The translations under genes were made by a program, and so were the position numbers. The notes beneath the pieces were generated by a model. The model was not told the origin of the DNA. It was given only the letters and a program-made list of their open reading frames with translations, and did no database searches. From HGM12998 sp900756495 (GTDB lineage Bacteria; Bacillota; Clostridia; Oscillospirales; Oscillospiraceae): DNA of 64,000 nt. Positions 55,916 through 62,868 of this stretch are shown here, piece after piece (position 1 is the stretch's first letter; each line of letters begins with the position of its first letter). The stretch lies in contig CAUEFI010000004.1 in assembly GCA_958477305.1 (NCBI GenBank), forward strand, positions 1 through 64,000, read 5' to 3'.

Positions 55916-56646
55916 AATGGCATATTGCAAGCGTCAGCTGGGGCAAGGACAGCCTGGCCATGCTCCTAACGCTGATTGCCAAGGGCTACCCGCTGAACGA
56001 GGTGGTTTTCTACGACACCGGAATGGAGTTCGAGGCGATTTACCACACGCGGGATCAAATGCTGCCCCGCCTGGAGCAGTTGGGGATCAAGTACACCAGA
56101 CTGGAGCCGGAAAACCCGTTCCTGTTCGATATGACGGAAAGGCCGGTTTGCAGTAAGCAGAAAGGCACACACCAAGGTTATGGCTGGTGTGGCGGCCTCT
56201 GCCGCTGGGGAACCACGGGGAAGCTGAAAGCCATAGACAGGTACGCGGAGGCGCGGGACGCTATGGTTTACGTTGGCATAGCTGCCGACGAAACGCCGCG
56301 CCTGGAAAAAGAACGGAAGCCGTATAAGCTGCACCCGCTGGCGGAGTGGGGTATGACGGAAGCCGACGCCCTGGCATATTGCTATGAAAACGGGTTTTCG
56401 TGGCTGGAGGGCACGATCCGCCTTTATGACGTGCTGGACCGTGTTTCGTGCTGGTGCTGCTGTAACAAGAACCTGCGAGAGCTGCGGAATATGTGTATTT
56501 ACCTGCCGGAATACTGGGAGCGCCTGAAAGACCTGCAACGGAAGATAGACAGACCCATGAAAGGCTATTACAAAGGGCAGCCGCGCGGCGTGTTTGAACT
56601 GGAACAACGGTTCCGCGCAGAATTGGAACAGGAGGCAAAAGCATGA
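55912..56646 (+). CDS. PAPS-reductase-family N-type ATP pyrophosphatase (phage)
   Basis: ATG 55912 overlaps the DUF4406 gene and gives 244 residues. The ATP-binding PP-loop is SWGKDS (residues 9-14), and VVFYDTGMEFEAIY follows. There are two Cys clusters (GWCGGLCRWG and SCWCCCNKN), which could bind an iron-sulfur cluster as in DndC-type or related thiolation enzymes. The reaction in phages is not known; sulfur transfer or adenylation of a nucleotide or base is a guess. It overlaps the next gene by 4 bp. Confidence 0.85.
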   Translation: MKWHIASVSWGKDSLAMLLTLIAKGYPLNEVVFYDTGMEFEAIYHTRDQMLPRLEQLGIKYTRLEPENPFLFDMTERPVCSKQKGTHQGYGWCGGLCRWGTTGKLKAIDRYAEARDAMVYVGIAADETPRLEKERKPYKLHPLAEWGMTEADALAYCYENGFSWLEGTIRLYDVLDRVSCWCCCNKNLRELRNMCIYLPEYWERLKDLQRKIDRPMKGYYKGQPRGVFELEQRFRAELEQEAKA

Positions 56647-57023
56647 GTATTATTTGCATAGCCAAGGGAACGGCCACCATAGGCCTGACGACGCGGGGCG
56701 CAGATGGGAAAATCATAAGCCAGACACCGGCACGGTGGGAGCATGACCCGGACGGCGGGTGTGTTGCCCTCTGGACTATGAACCCGGAAACCGAGGAACA
56801 GGAAGCCCCGGCGCGTATCTATGGCGACTGGCAGGCGTCGGAATACCTGGGCGACGTTCTGGCGGAACTGAAACCGCGCCGCAGGGTGAACCTGCCGGAT
56901 TTCCCGGCAATCGTCCGCGCGGCCATGGCCGACGGTATGGACATTTGCGTGTACTGCCAGAGTTTTGGCTGCAACGAGTGCATAGTGAACGAGTGGAAAA
57001 GCGAAAGGAGCGACGAAGAATGA
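56643..57023 (+). CDS. Phage protein of unknown function with Cys pairs
   Basis: The 126-residue protein is beta-rich at the N-terminus and ends with CVYCQSFGCNECIVNEW, holding two CxxC-like pairs that could bind zinc. It overlaps the genes on both sides by 4 bp, and so may work with the PAPS-reductase-like and Gp37/Gp68 enzymes. No family is recognised. Confidence 0.7.
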   Translation: MSIICIAKGTATIGLTTRGADGKIISQTPARWEHDPDGGCVALWTMNPETEEQEAPARIYGDWQASEYLGDVLAELKPRRRVNLPDFPAIVRAAMADGMDICVYCQSFGCNECIVNEWKSERSDEE

Positions 57024-57763
57024 ACAAGACGAAAATTGACTGGGCCACAATGTCCTGGAACCCCGTAACCGGCTGCCGCCATGGCTGCCCGTACTGCTAC
57101 GCCAGGCGAACGGCCACACGCTTCAACGCAGGGCTGGAGGATCCGGCCCCGCTGGCCGGCGGCCTCCATGTGCTGCCGGAGAAGATCAAGGCGACGCCAT
57201 ACCCGTATGGTTTCGAGCCTACCCTGCACCGCTACCGCCTGGGCCAGCCGCAGAACACAGAGGAACCGCAGACCGTGTTTGTTTGCAGCATGGCGGATCT
57301 GTTTGGGCGCTGGGTGCCCGCCTCCTGGATCGTGGAGGTGCTGGACGCCTGCCGCAAGGCACCCCAGCACCGCTATTTGTTCCTGACAAAGAACCCGGCC
57401 CGGTATCTGGAGTTGGACCACCTGGCCCTCCTGCCCCACGAAAGCAATTTCTGGTATGGCAGCACCGTGGCGAACATGGACGCGGTGGGAATGTACGTCA
57501 TGCAGGGTGTGAACATCAACAGCTTTTGGAGCATGGAGCCGCTGCTGGGGCCGGTGGACATGGCCGCGGCGGAGGGTTTACCGGAGTGGGTGATCCTGGG
57601 CGCCGAAACCGGCAACCGACCGGACAAGGTGACGCCCGCCCGCGAGTGGGTGGACAACATCGTGGCATTTTGCGAGGAGAACGAGATCCCTGTGTTCTTC
57701 AAGGACAATCTGCGGAAGTATTTCCCGGATCTCCCTGCCTCTGCTTTCCCCTGGGAGGTGTGA
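57020..57763 (+). CDS. Phage Gp37/Gp68 (DUF5131) radical-SAM-like protein
   Basis: ATG 57020 gives a 247-residue protein of the Gp37/Gp68 family. The N-terminus TKIDWATMSWNPVTGCRHGC is diagnostic. CRHGCPYC forms a CxxxCxxC cluster motif like those of radical-SAM enzymes. FVCSMADLFGRWVP and YLFLTKNPARY, then NFWYGSTVANMDAV, are typical later blocks. The reaction is unknown. It sits directly behind the PAPS-reductase-like and Cys-pair genes. Confidence 0.92.
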   Translation: MNKTKIDWATMSWNPVTGCRHGCPYCYARRTATRFNAGLEDPAPLAGGLHVLPEKIKATPYPYGFEPTLHRYRLGQPQNTEEPQTVFVCSMADLFGRWVPASWIVEVLDACRKAPQHRYLFLTKNPARYLELDHLALLPHESNFWYGSTVANMDAVGMYVMQGVNINSFWSMEPLLGPVDMAAAEGLPEWVILGAETGNRPDKVTPAREWVDNIVAFCEENEIPVFFKDNLRKYFPDLPASAFPWEV

Positions 57764-57766
57764 GCC

Positions 57767-58024
57767 GTGGAAAACACCGAGAAAGTGGAGATCGGTTACA
57801 CCGTGCCGAAAGAACGCTGGCAGGAAGCAGCCAAGAACCTGGAGGAACTGGGGAACGTGCTGGCCGCTGGATTTCTGAAACAGAACAAGGACGGGCGCGG
57901 GAAAGAGGACGCGGACGACATTATGGCGGACATCATGCTGGCCTGCATGGCGCTTTACCATGTGGCGGAGTTTGCAACGGATAAGTGCCGGATCATTCCG
58001 CTGCCCGGCAAGAACGGAGGTTAA
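57767..58024 (+). CDS. Small phage protein of unknown function
   Basis: GTG 57767 after GGGAGGTGTG gives 85 residues (for example KERWQEAAKNLEELGNVLAA), mainly helical. It lies 3 bp after the Gp37/Gp68 gene and 1 bp before the ASCH-like gene. No family is recognised. Confidence 0.65.
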   Translation: MENTEKVEIGYTVPKERWQEAAKNLEELGNVLAAGFLKQNKDGRGKEDADDIMADIMLACMALYHVAEFATDKCRIIPLPGKNGG

Positions 58025-58025
58025 T

Positions 58026-58433
58026 ATGCTGGCTGTGCTTATGAGCATGAAACCGGAGTGGTGGGAGAAAATCCTGACCGGGGAAAAATGGCTGGAGATC
58101 CGAAAGAGCCACCCGCAGAGCAAAAACCACGAGGATCTGGAATGGCCTTTGACGGTGCTGGTGTATGTCAGCGGAACCGGAGCGGTGCAAGGTCAATTTC
58201 TCTGCAATGGGTACACGGAAACCAATTTCCTGCAGTATCTGGAAAAGCCGTCATGCGTACCGCTGGCAGACCTGGAAAAGTACGCCGGGGGCAAGTGCGT
58301 TTCCGGCTGGTTCATCGAAGCACCGGAAAAGTTCGACACACCAAGCCCACTGGCAGAGTTCGGCCTGGATCGCCCGCCTATGTCGTGGCAGTATGTGGAG
58401 ATCCCGGACGAAATGGAGGCAGAACATGAGTAA
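58026..58433 (+). CDS. ASCH-like phage protein
   Basis: ATG 58026 gives 135 residues. MLAVLMSMKPEWWEKILTGE and WLEIRKSHPQ match the ASCH/PUA-like fold, which binds RNA or modified bases. It follows AACGGAGG. Such proteins are common in phages and their targets are not known. It overlaps the next small gene by 8 bp. Confidence 0.8.
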   Translation: MLAVLMSMKPEWWEKILTGEKWLEIRKSHPQSKNHEDLEWPLTVLVYVSGTGAVQGQFLCNGYTETNFLQYLEKPSCVPLADLEKYAGGKCVSGWFIEAPEKFDTPSPLAEFGLDRPPMSWQYVEIPDEMEAEHE

Positions 58434-58602
58434 CAGCAACGACGTGGCCAACGCCGTGGGAGCTATCGCAGAAATGGCGTGGATTTTCTACACGGCCATA
58501 AGAAACGCAGGCGCTGACGTGCCGGAGGCCGCCATGCTGACGCGGGAATATCTGATCGCAAGCATACACGGGAAAAGCAACGCCGCGCCAGAGGGTGAAT
58601 AA
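58426..58602 (+). CDS. Small phage protein of unknown function
   Basis: ATG 58426 overlaps the ASCH-like gene and gives 58 residues with two predicted helices (NAVGAIAEMAWIFYTAIRNA). The next gene begins one base after its stop. The ribosome binding site GGAGGCAG is good. Function is unknown. Confidence 0.65.
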   Translation: MSNSNDVANAVGAIAEMAWIFYTAIRNAGADVPEAAMLTREYLIASIHGKSNAAPEGE

Positions 58603-59133
58603 ATGGCCATAAACGTTTCCGACCTGCCGCCGAAATACCAGGCGCAGGCCATGAAAAAGTACATGGAGCAGCAACAGCGGCGGGGGCCAGCACCTCCCGC
58701 CGCACCGCCGCAGGATCCGGCAAAAGGCACGAAATACCACAACACCCCCACCGAGCGGGTGACAGCCTCCGGGGCCGTCCTGCATTTCGACAGCCAGAAA
58801 GAAGCCCGCAGGTTCGACGTTCTGGCTGCCCGCCAGGCAAGGGGACAGATCCGCGATCTGCGCCTCCAGGTGGATTTCACCCTGCAGGAAGCGTTTACCG
58901 ACACGGAGGGAAAGCGGGTGCGGGCGATCCGCTACAAGGCGGATTTTACATACTACCAGCCGCCAAACAGGCAGCTATACGGAAGTCATGCGCCATACTA
59001 CGCAGAACAAAGCGGGCTGCCCTGGGAGTTCGTCGTGGAGGACGTAAAGAGCAAGGCAACCAGAACGGCCAAGTATACCATGAAAAAGAAAATGCTAAAG
59101 GACCGTTTTGGGTACGACATTACCGAGGTGTGA
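58603..59133 (+). CDS. DUF1064 nuclease-like protein (phage)
   Basis: The 176-residue protein has the DUF1064 PD-(D/E)XK-like core. FDSQKEARRFDVL provides the first Glu, AIRYKADFTYY the Asp, and VVEDVKSKATRT the E-x-K, with catalytic Asp/Lys in EDVKS. The N-terminal KYHNTPTERVTA is also typical. DUF1064 members are proposed junction or structure-specific endonucleases in phage recombination. It precedes the ArpU-like gene by 2 bp. Confidence 0.9.
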   Translation: MAINVSDLPPKYQAQAMKKYMEQQQRRGPAPPAAPPQDPAKGTKYHNTPTERVTASGAVLHFDSQKEARRFDVLAARQARGQIRDLRLQVDFTLQEAFTDTEGKRVRAIRYKADFTYYQPPNRQLYGSHAPYYAEQSGLPWEFVVEDVKSKATRTAKYTMKKKMLKDRFGYDITEV

Positions 59134-59135
59134 GA

Positions 59136-59666
59136 ATGAGCAAAAAGACAACGGACGAAACCCTGGGCCGTGAGGCTGTCAAGGAATACCTGCAGCAGTA
59201 CCACACGGCTGTGGGGAAAAAGCGGATCCTGGAGGAGCGCCACCGCGTCCTTTCCAGCGAACTGCGGGCGCCCAGTACGGGGTCCGCGTTCAGGTTGACG
59301 CCGCCGACCAAGCCGACAAAGACGGACGGATCCGTGTCCGTTGTCTTTCGGATCTCCGAAGTGGAGGACAGGATTGAGGAGCAGCGGGAGGAAATGGCCA
59401 AGGCCGTCCTGAACGTTATGGACTTGATCGACGTATTACCGGCCAACTCCACCGAGCGCACCGTGGTGGAAATGCGGCACATAGATTGTCGGGGCTGGGA
59501 TAAGATCGCGGAGGCCCTTTACATGAGCCGGTCCAATGTGTTCAACTACTACAACGCCGCCCTGGATAAAATCCTGGAGAACAAGCGCAACCGGAAATTG
59601 CTGGAGGAATACATGGCCCGGAAGCAGCAGCGGGCGGGGCCGCACGGGCGGAATAATCGCCCCTGA
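59136..59666 (+). CDS. ArpU/sigma-70-like late transcription regulator (phage)
   Basis: The start ATG 59136 follows ACCGAGGTGTGAG; a GTG at 59130 is possible. The 176-residue protein has a helical N-terminus with coiled coil (about 15-95). A C-terminal sigma-region-4-like HTH follows (ERTVVEMRHIDCRGWDKIAEAL and SRSNVFNYYNAALDKIL). Proteins of this type (ArpU/RinA/DUF1492) turn on packaging and structural genes. It lies directly upstream of the control region and terminase genes, as expected. Confidence 0.85.
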   Translation: MSKKTTDETLGREAVKEYLQQYHTAVGKKRILEERHRVLSSELRAPSTGSAFRLTPPTKPTKTDGSVSVVFRISEVEDRIEEQREEMAKAVLNVMDLIDVLPANSTERTVVEMRHIDCRGWDKIAEALYMSRSNVFNYYNAALDKILENKRNRKLLEEYMARKQQRAGPHGRNNRP

Positions 59667-59752
59667 AAAGTTTGGACGCTTTTGGACTATTGACCGTGCT
59701 ATACTGATAGCATGGAAAGCAGCGCAGGGGTGAAGCCCTGAAACGAATACCG

Positions 59753-59782
59753 AGAACCACCAGCCGAAAGGCCGGTGGTTCT
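59753..59782 (+). terminator. Stem-loop with GAAA tetraloop
   Basis: 9-bp outer stem 59753-59761 with 59774-59782, an A-C mismatch and three inner pairs (63-65 with 70-72) closed by GAAA (59766-59769). It is followed by TTGCTTTCC. It may be a terminator or processing hairpin downstream of the putative late promoter. Confidence 0.6.
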
Positions 59783-59887
59783 TTGCTTTCCACACCATGG
59801 CCGGGGAGTGTACCGCGGGGGCTTTCCTCCTTTCACCCTGCGCCGCTGCGGCGTGTGCATACGCGGCGGCCCGGCCTAACCCTCCCG

Positions 59888-59919
59888 CCCTGGGTGCCTT
59901 TGCCGAGGGGCACCCAGGG
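59888..59919 (+). repeat. 11-bp perfect stem-loop
   Basis: Arms 59888-59898 and 59909-59919 are perfect inverted repeats with a 10-nt loop inside the noncoding control region upstream of the terminase. Confidence 0.6.
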
Positions 59920-60064
59920 CACCCGTTAAGGACCCCGCACCCCCCTGTGTAGGTACTCCCCAGCAGGAAAAGCCGTGCGGGGCAAGGAAAGCCCGACGTT
60001 TTACCCTGTGAAAACAGAAAAAAATCCGGCGGTTACGTTACGGTTTTTTGAAATGCCGGGAAAG

Positions 60065-60088
60065 TTATACCCCCCTACGGGGGTATAA
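60065..60088 (+). repeat. 10-bp perfect stem-loop upstream of the small terminase
   Basis: Arms 60065-60074 and 60079-60088 (TTATACCCCC and its inverse) with a 4-nt loop. It lies 95 bp before the GTG of the small terminase and could be a packaging-related or regulatory hairpin. Confidence 0.6.
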
Positions 60089-60183
60089 GCCGAAAAAGGA
60101 GCGGCGAAAAAAACGAAATCGACCAAAACCGGAAAAGCGAAACCGGCGGGGCACCCTGCCGGAGCAAAAAGGAGGTGGCGCCG

Positions 60184-60786
60184 GTGGCGGAAAAGAAGCA
60201 GACCGGCGGCACCGGAAAGCGGGCAAAGAGCGAAAAGCCGGCGGTGCTGTCCGGCACGGTGCCGGAGTGGTCCAGCACCACGGTGATCTCCCAGCTGCTG
60301 GGGAAAACGGTCCGCCGTGTGCAACAGCTGACCCAGGAGGGCGTCCTGGAAACAGAGATCCCGCCCGGCGGCGGTGCCCGCAAATATAGAACCTGCGCCA
60401 CGGTCCAGCGTTATGTGGCATACGTCGAGGCGAAAGCCCAGGAAACCGGCGAAAACAGCCGGGCGGCGGAGTTGACGCTGAAAAAGCTGGAGGCGGAGGT
60501 TGAACTGAAAGAAAGCCAAGGCCAGCTGCACCGCCTGAAAACGGCGATTGCAGAGGGGCGTTACCTGGCGGCGGATCACGCCACCGAGGAACTAACCGAG
60601 TTCATGGCCAGCTTTAAGAAATTTGCCATGAATATTCCCCCGCGCATGGCTGGAACCATGTCCGGCTATGCTGACACAGTGGCGATCCGTGCCATGGAAA
60701 AGGCCATGCGGAAAGAGTTGGAAAGCCTGCTGGCCGCGTTCTCTGACGGCGCGATCATGGAGGAGCGGGAGGACGCGGCGCCATGA
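60184..60786 (+). CDS. Phage terminase small subunit (Nu1-like)
   Basis: GTG 60184 is chosen because GGAGG lies 8 bp upstream. The 200-residue protein has an N-terminal HTH-like region (SSTTVISQLLGKTVRRVQQL and TQEGVLETEIPPGG), typical of DNA-binding Nu1/terS proteins, then a coiled coil (about 85-135). It overlaps the large terminase by 4 bp. The sequence it binds (cos or pac) is not evident, although hairpins lie just upstream. Confidence 0.88.
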   Translation: MAEKKQTGGTGKRAKSEKPAVLSGTVPEWSSTTVISQLLGKTVRRVQQLTQEGVLETEIPPGGGARKYRTCATVQRYVAYVEAKAQETGENSRAAELTLKKLEAEVELKESQGQLHRLKTAIAEGRYLAADHATEELTEFMASFKKFAMNIPPRMAGTMSGYADTVAIRAMEKAMRKELESLLAAFSDGAIMEEREDAAP

Positions 60787-62627
60787 GGAAATACAAGCAG
60801 GAACCCTATACCGTGCCGCCGTGGATCTATAACGCCATTCAGGTGCTGCGCCCGGCGGAGCGCCTGACGGTTTCGGAGTGGGCGGCGAAATACCGCATAC
60901 TGCCGGACGGCAACGCGATCCCAGGCCCCTGGAGCAACAGCGTGACCCCGTACCTGGTGGAGATCATGGACGCCTTTTCCGACGATACGGTGGAGGAAAT
61001 CGTGTTCGTGAAGCCCACCCAGGTGGGCGGCACGTCTGCCATGGAGAATATGCTGGGCAGCCTGATCGCCCAGGACCCGGCCCCAACCATGGTGGTTTAC
61101 CCGTCGGACGACCTGGCGGAGCGCACCACGGAAAGCAAGCTGGAGCCAATGGTGAGAAGCTGCAAGGTTCTGGCCGATAAGTGGCGGAAGAACGACAGCA
61201 AGAAACTGGCGCTAAAGTTTTCCGACATGATCGTGTACCTGACAGGCGCGAACAGCCCGGCGGATCTGGCCAGTACGAATATACGCAACCTTTTCATGGA
61301 CGAAGTGGACAAATTCCCGGCGGCAAGCAAAAAAGAGGCGGATCCCGTTTCCCTCGCGCGAGAACGCACAAAAACCTATTTCAACCGAAAAATTTTCATG
61401 GCCAGCACCCCGACGTTAAAAAGCGGGCATATCTGGCGGGCCATGGAGCGGGCGGAGGCGATCAAGCATTATTTTGTCCCGTGCCCGCATTGTGGGCAGT
61501 ACATAGAACTGAAATTCGGCTGCCTGAAATGGCCCAGCAAGGACGACGTACCGGAGAACACCGACCGGGCAGAAATGGCCGTGTATGTGTGCCAAGCCTG
61601 CGGGGCCGTGATTACGGATCAGGACAAGGGGAAAATGCTGCGGGCTGGCCGCTGGCAGGCTGTGAAGCAACGGACGAAGAACCCCAAAAGCGTGGCCTTT
61701 TGGCTGAACACCCTGTATTCCCCGTTCACCCGTTTTTCCGATATTGCACGGGAGTTCATGCGGAGCAAAGACGACCCGGAACTGTTGCACAACTTCACCA
61801 ACAGCTGGCTGGCGGAGCCATGGGAGGACACGAAGCTGAAAACCAACGCGGAGTTGGTCATGGAGCGGCAGACGGAAACGCCGGAGTGGACGCTGCCGCC
61901 CTGGACGAAGCTAATTACCGGCGGGATCGACGTACAGGAAAATTGTCTGTACTGGACAATCCGCGCATGGGGCGACTACATGACCAGCCAGAACGTGGCC
62001 CACGGGCAGGCGCTTTCCATGGCAGAGGTGGAAAAGGCCATGAACGTGGAGTTTTCCCTGCCGAACGGCGACACGGCCATGGTCAACCTGGCCCTGATGG
62101 ACAGCGGCGACCAGACCGACGAAGTTTACGAGTTCTGCGCCATCAATTCGGACTGGGTGCTGCCATGCAAGGGCACCAGCACCATGCTGTCCCATTACCG
62201 CCTTTCCGTGGTCAATAAGGCCGGCAGCAAGGCCAACGGCATGACCCTGGTTCTTGTGGACGGCGGCAAGTATAAAGACCAGATCGCGGCACGTCTGAGG
62301 AAGCCGAACGGGACAGGTTCCTGGCAGGTTTACAAGGACTGCGACATGGAATACGCCGAACAGGTAACGGCGGAACACAAGGTAACAGAGCGATCCGGCG
62401 GGAAAGAGGTCCAGAAATGGGTGCTGAAATCCTCCCACGCTGACAACCATTACCTGGACTGCGAGGTGTACGCAGCCGCGGCGGCGGACGTTATGGGCGT
62501 CCGGTCCCTGTACCTGAAAAGCGTGGAGGGACAGGCGGCGGCACCGGAGCCGCGGAAACCGGCCAAGCAGGAACCGCGACAAAGCCAGGAAGAAAACTGG
62601 ATCAACCAAAATGACACATGGATCTGA
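60783..62627 (+). CDS. Phage terminase large subunit (GpA family)
   Basis: The 614-residue protein matches GpA of lambda-type phages. The ATPase domain has KPTQVGGTS (about 77-85) as Walker A-like and NLFMDEVDKF (169-178) as Walker B. VPCPHCGQYIELKFGCLKW and VYVCQACGA form a zinc-finger-like Cys region. The C-terminal nuclease half has ITGGIDVQENCLYWTIRAWG and MDSGDQTDEVYEF. It drives DNA packaging and cuts the concatemer. Confidence 0.96.
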   Translation: MRKYKQEPYTVPPWIYNAIQVLRPAERLTVSEWAAKYRILPDGNAIPGPWSNSVTPYLVEIMDAFSDDTVEEIVFVKPTQVGGTSAMENMLGSLIAQDPAPTMVVYPSDDLAERTTESKLEPMVRSCKVLADKWRKNDSKKLALKFSDMIVYLTGANSPADLASTNIRNLFMDEVDKFPAASKKEADPVSLARERTKTYFNRKIFMASTPTLKSGHIWRAMERAEAIKHYFVPCPHCGQYIELKFGCLKWPSKDDVPENTDRAEMAVYVCQACGAVITDQDKGKMLRAGRWQAVKQRTKNPKSVAFWLNTLYSPFTRFSDIAREFMRSKDDPELLHNFTNSWLAEPWEDTKLKTNAELVMERQTETPEWTLPPWTKLITGGIDVQENCLYWTIRAWGDYMTSQNVAHGQALSMAEVEKAMNVEFSLPNGDTAMVNLALMDSGDQTDEVYEFCAINSDWVLPCKGTSTMLSHYRLSVVNKAGSKANGMTLVLVDGGKYKDQIAARLRKPNGTGSWQVYKDCDMEYAEQVTAEHKVTERSGGKEVQKWVLKSSHADNHYLDCEVYAAAAADVMGVRSLYLKSVEGQAAAPEPRKPAKQEPRQSQEENWINQNDTWI

Positions 62628-62641
62628 CAGGAGGCCACCAA

Positions 62642-62866
62642 ATGAGTACAAACACAAAAGCGGCTGAAATGCTGGAACAGGTAAACAGCGCCATTTCCGC
62701 CGTTCTGGCCGGCGGCCAGTCATACAAGATCGGCAGCCGATCCCTGACGCGGGCGGACCTGGCCCAGTTGAAAGCCATTCGTGACGACCTGGAGGCGCAG
62801 ATCGACAGCGGGACGGACAACTGCCTGCTGGATCGCACCTTTGTGGCGTTCTTTGACGGGAGGTAA
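62642..62866 (+). CDS. gpW-like head-tail joining protein
   Basis: The 74-residue protein starts at ATG 62642 (AGGAGG upstream). The segment SYKIGSRSLTRADLAQLKAI matches gpW-like small proteins. Its place between the large terminase and the portal is the same as W in lambda. It probably plugs the head connector. Assignment is by pattern and position. Confidence 0.8.
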   Translation: MSTNTKAAEMLEQVNSAISAVLAGGQSYKIGSRSLTRADLAQLKAIRDDLEAQIDSGTDNCLLDRTFVAFFDGR

Positions 62867-62868
62867 CC

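Larger units (their letters stand above)
59667..60183. promoter_or_regulatory. Phage late-gene control region (possible ArpU target)
   Basis: No gene is visible in 517 bp. Three direct repeats TTTGGAC, TTTTGGAC and TTGACC (starting near 59671, 59681 and 59690) lead into TATACT (59700-59705). The TTGGAC at 59682-59687 is only 12 bp from the -10, so activation by a regulator at the -35 region is plausible. Two perfect hairpins (59888-59919 and 60065-60088) and one with a GAAA tetraloop (59753-59782) follow. This resembles a late promoter controlled by the upstream ArpU-like protein. Confidence 0.55.
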
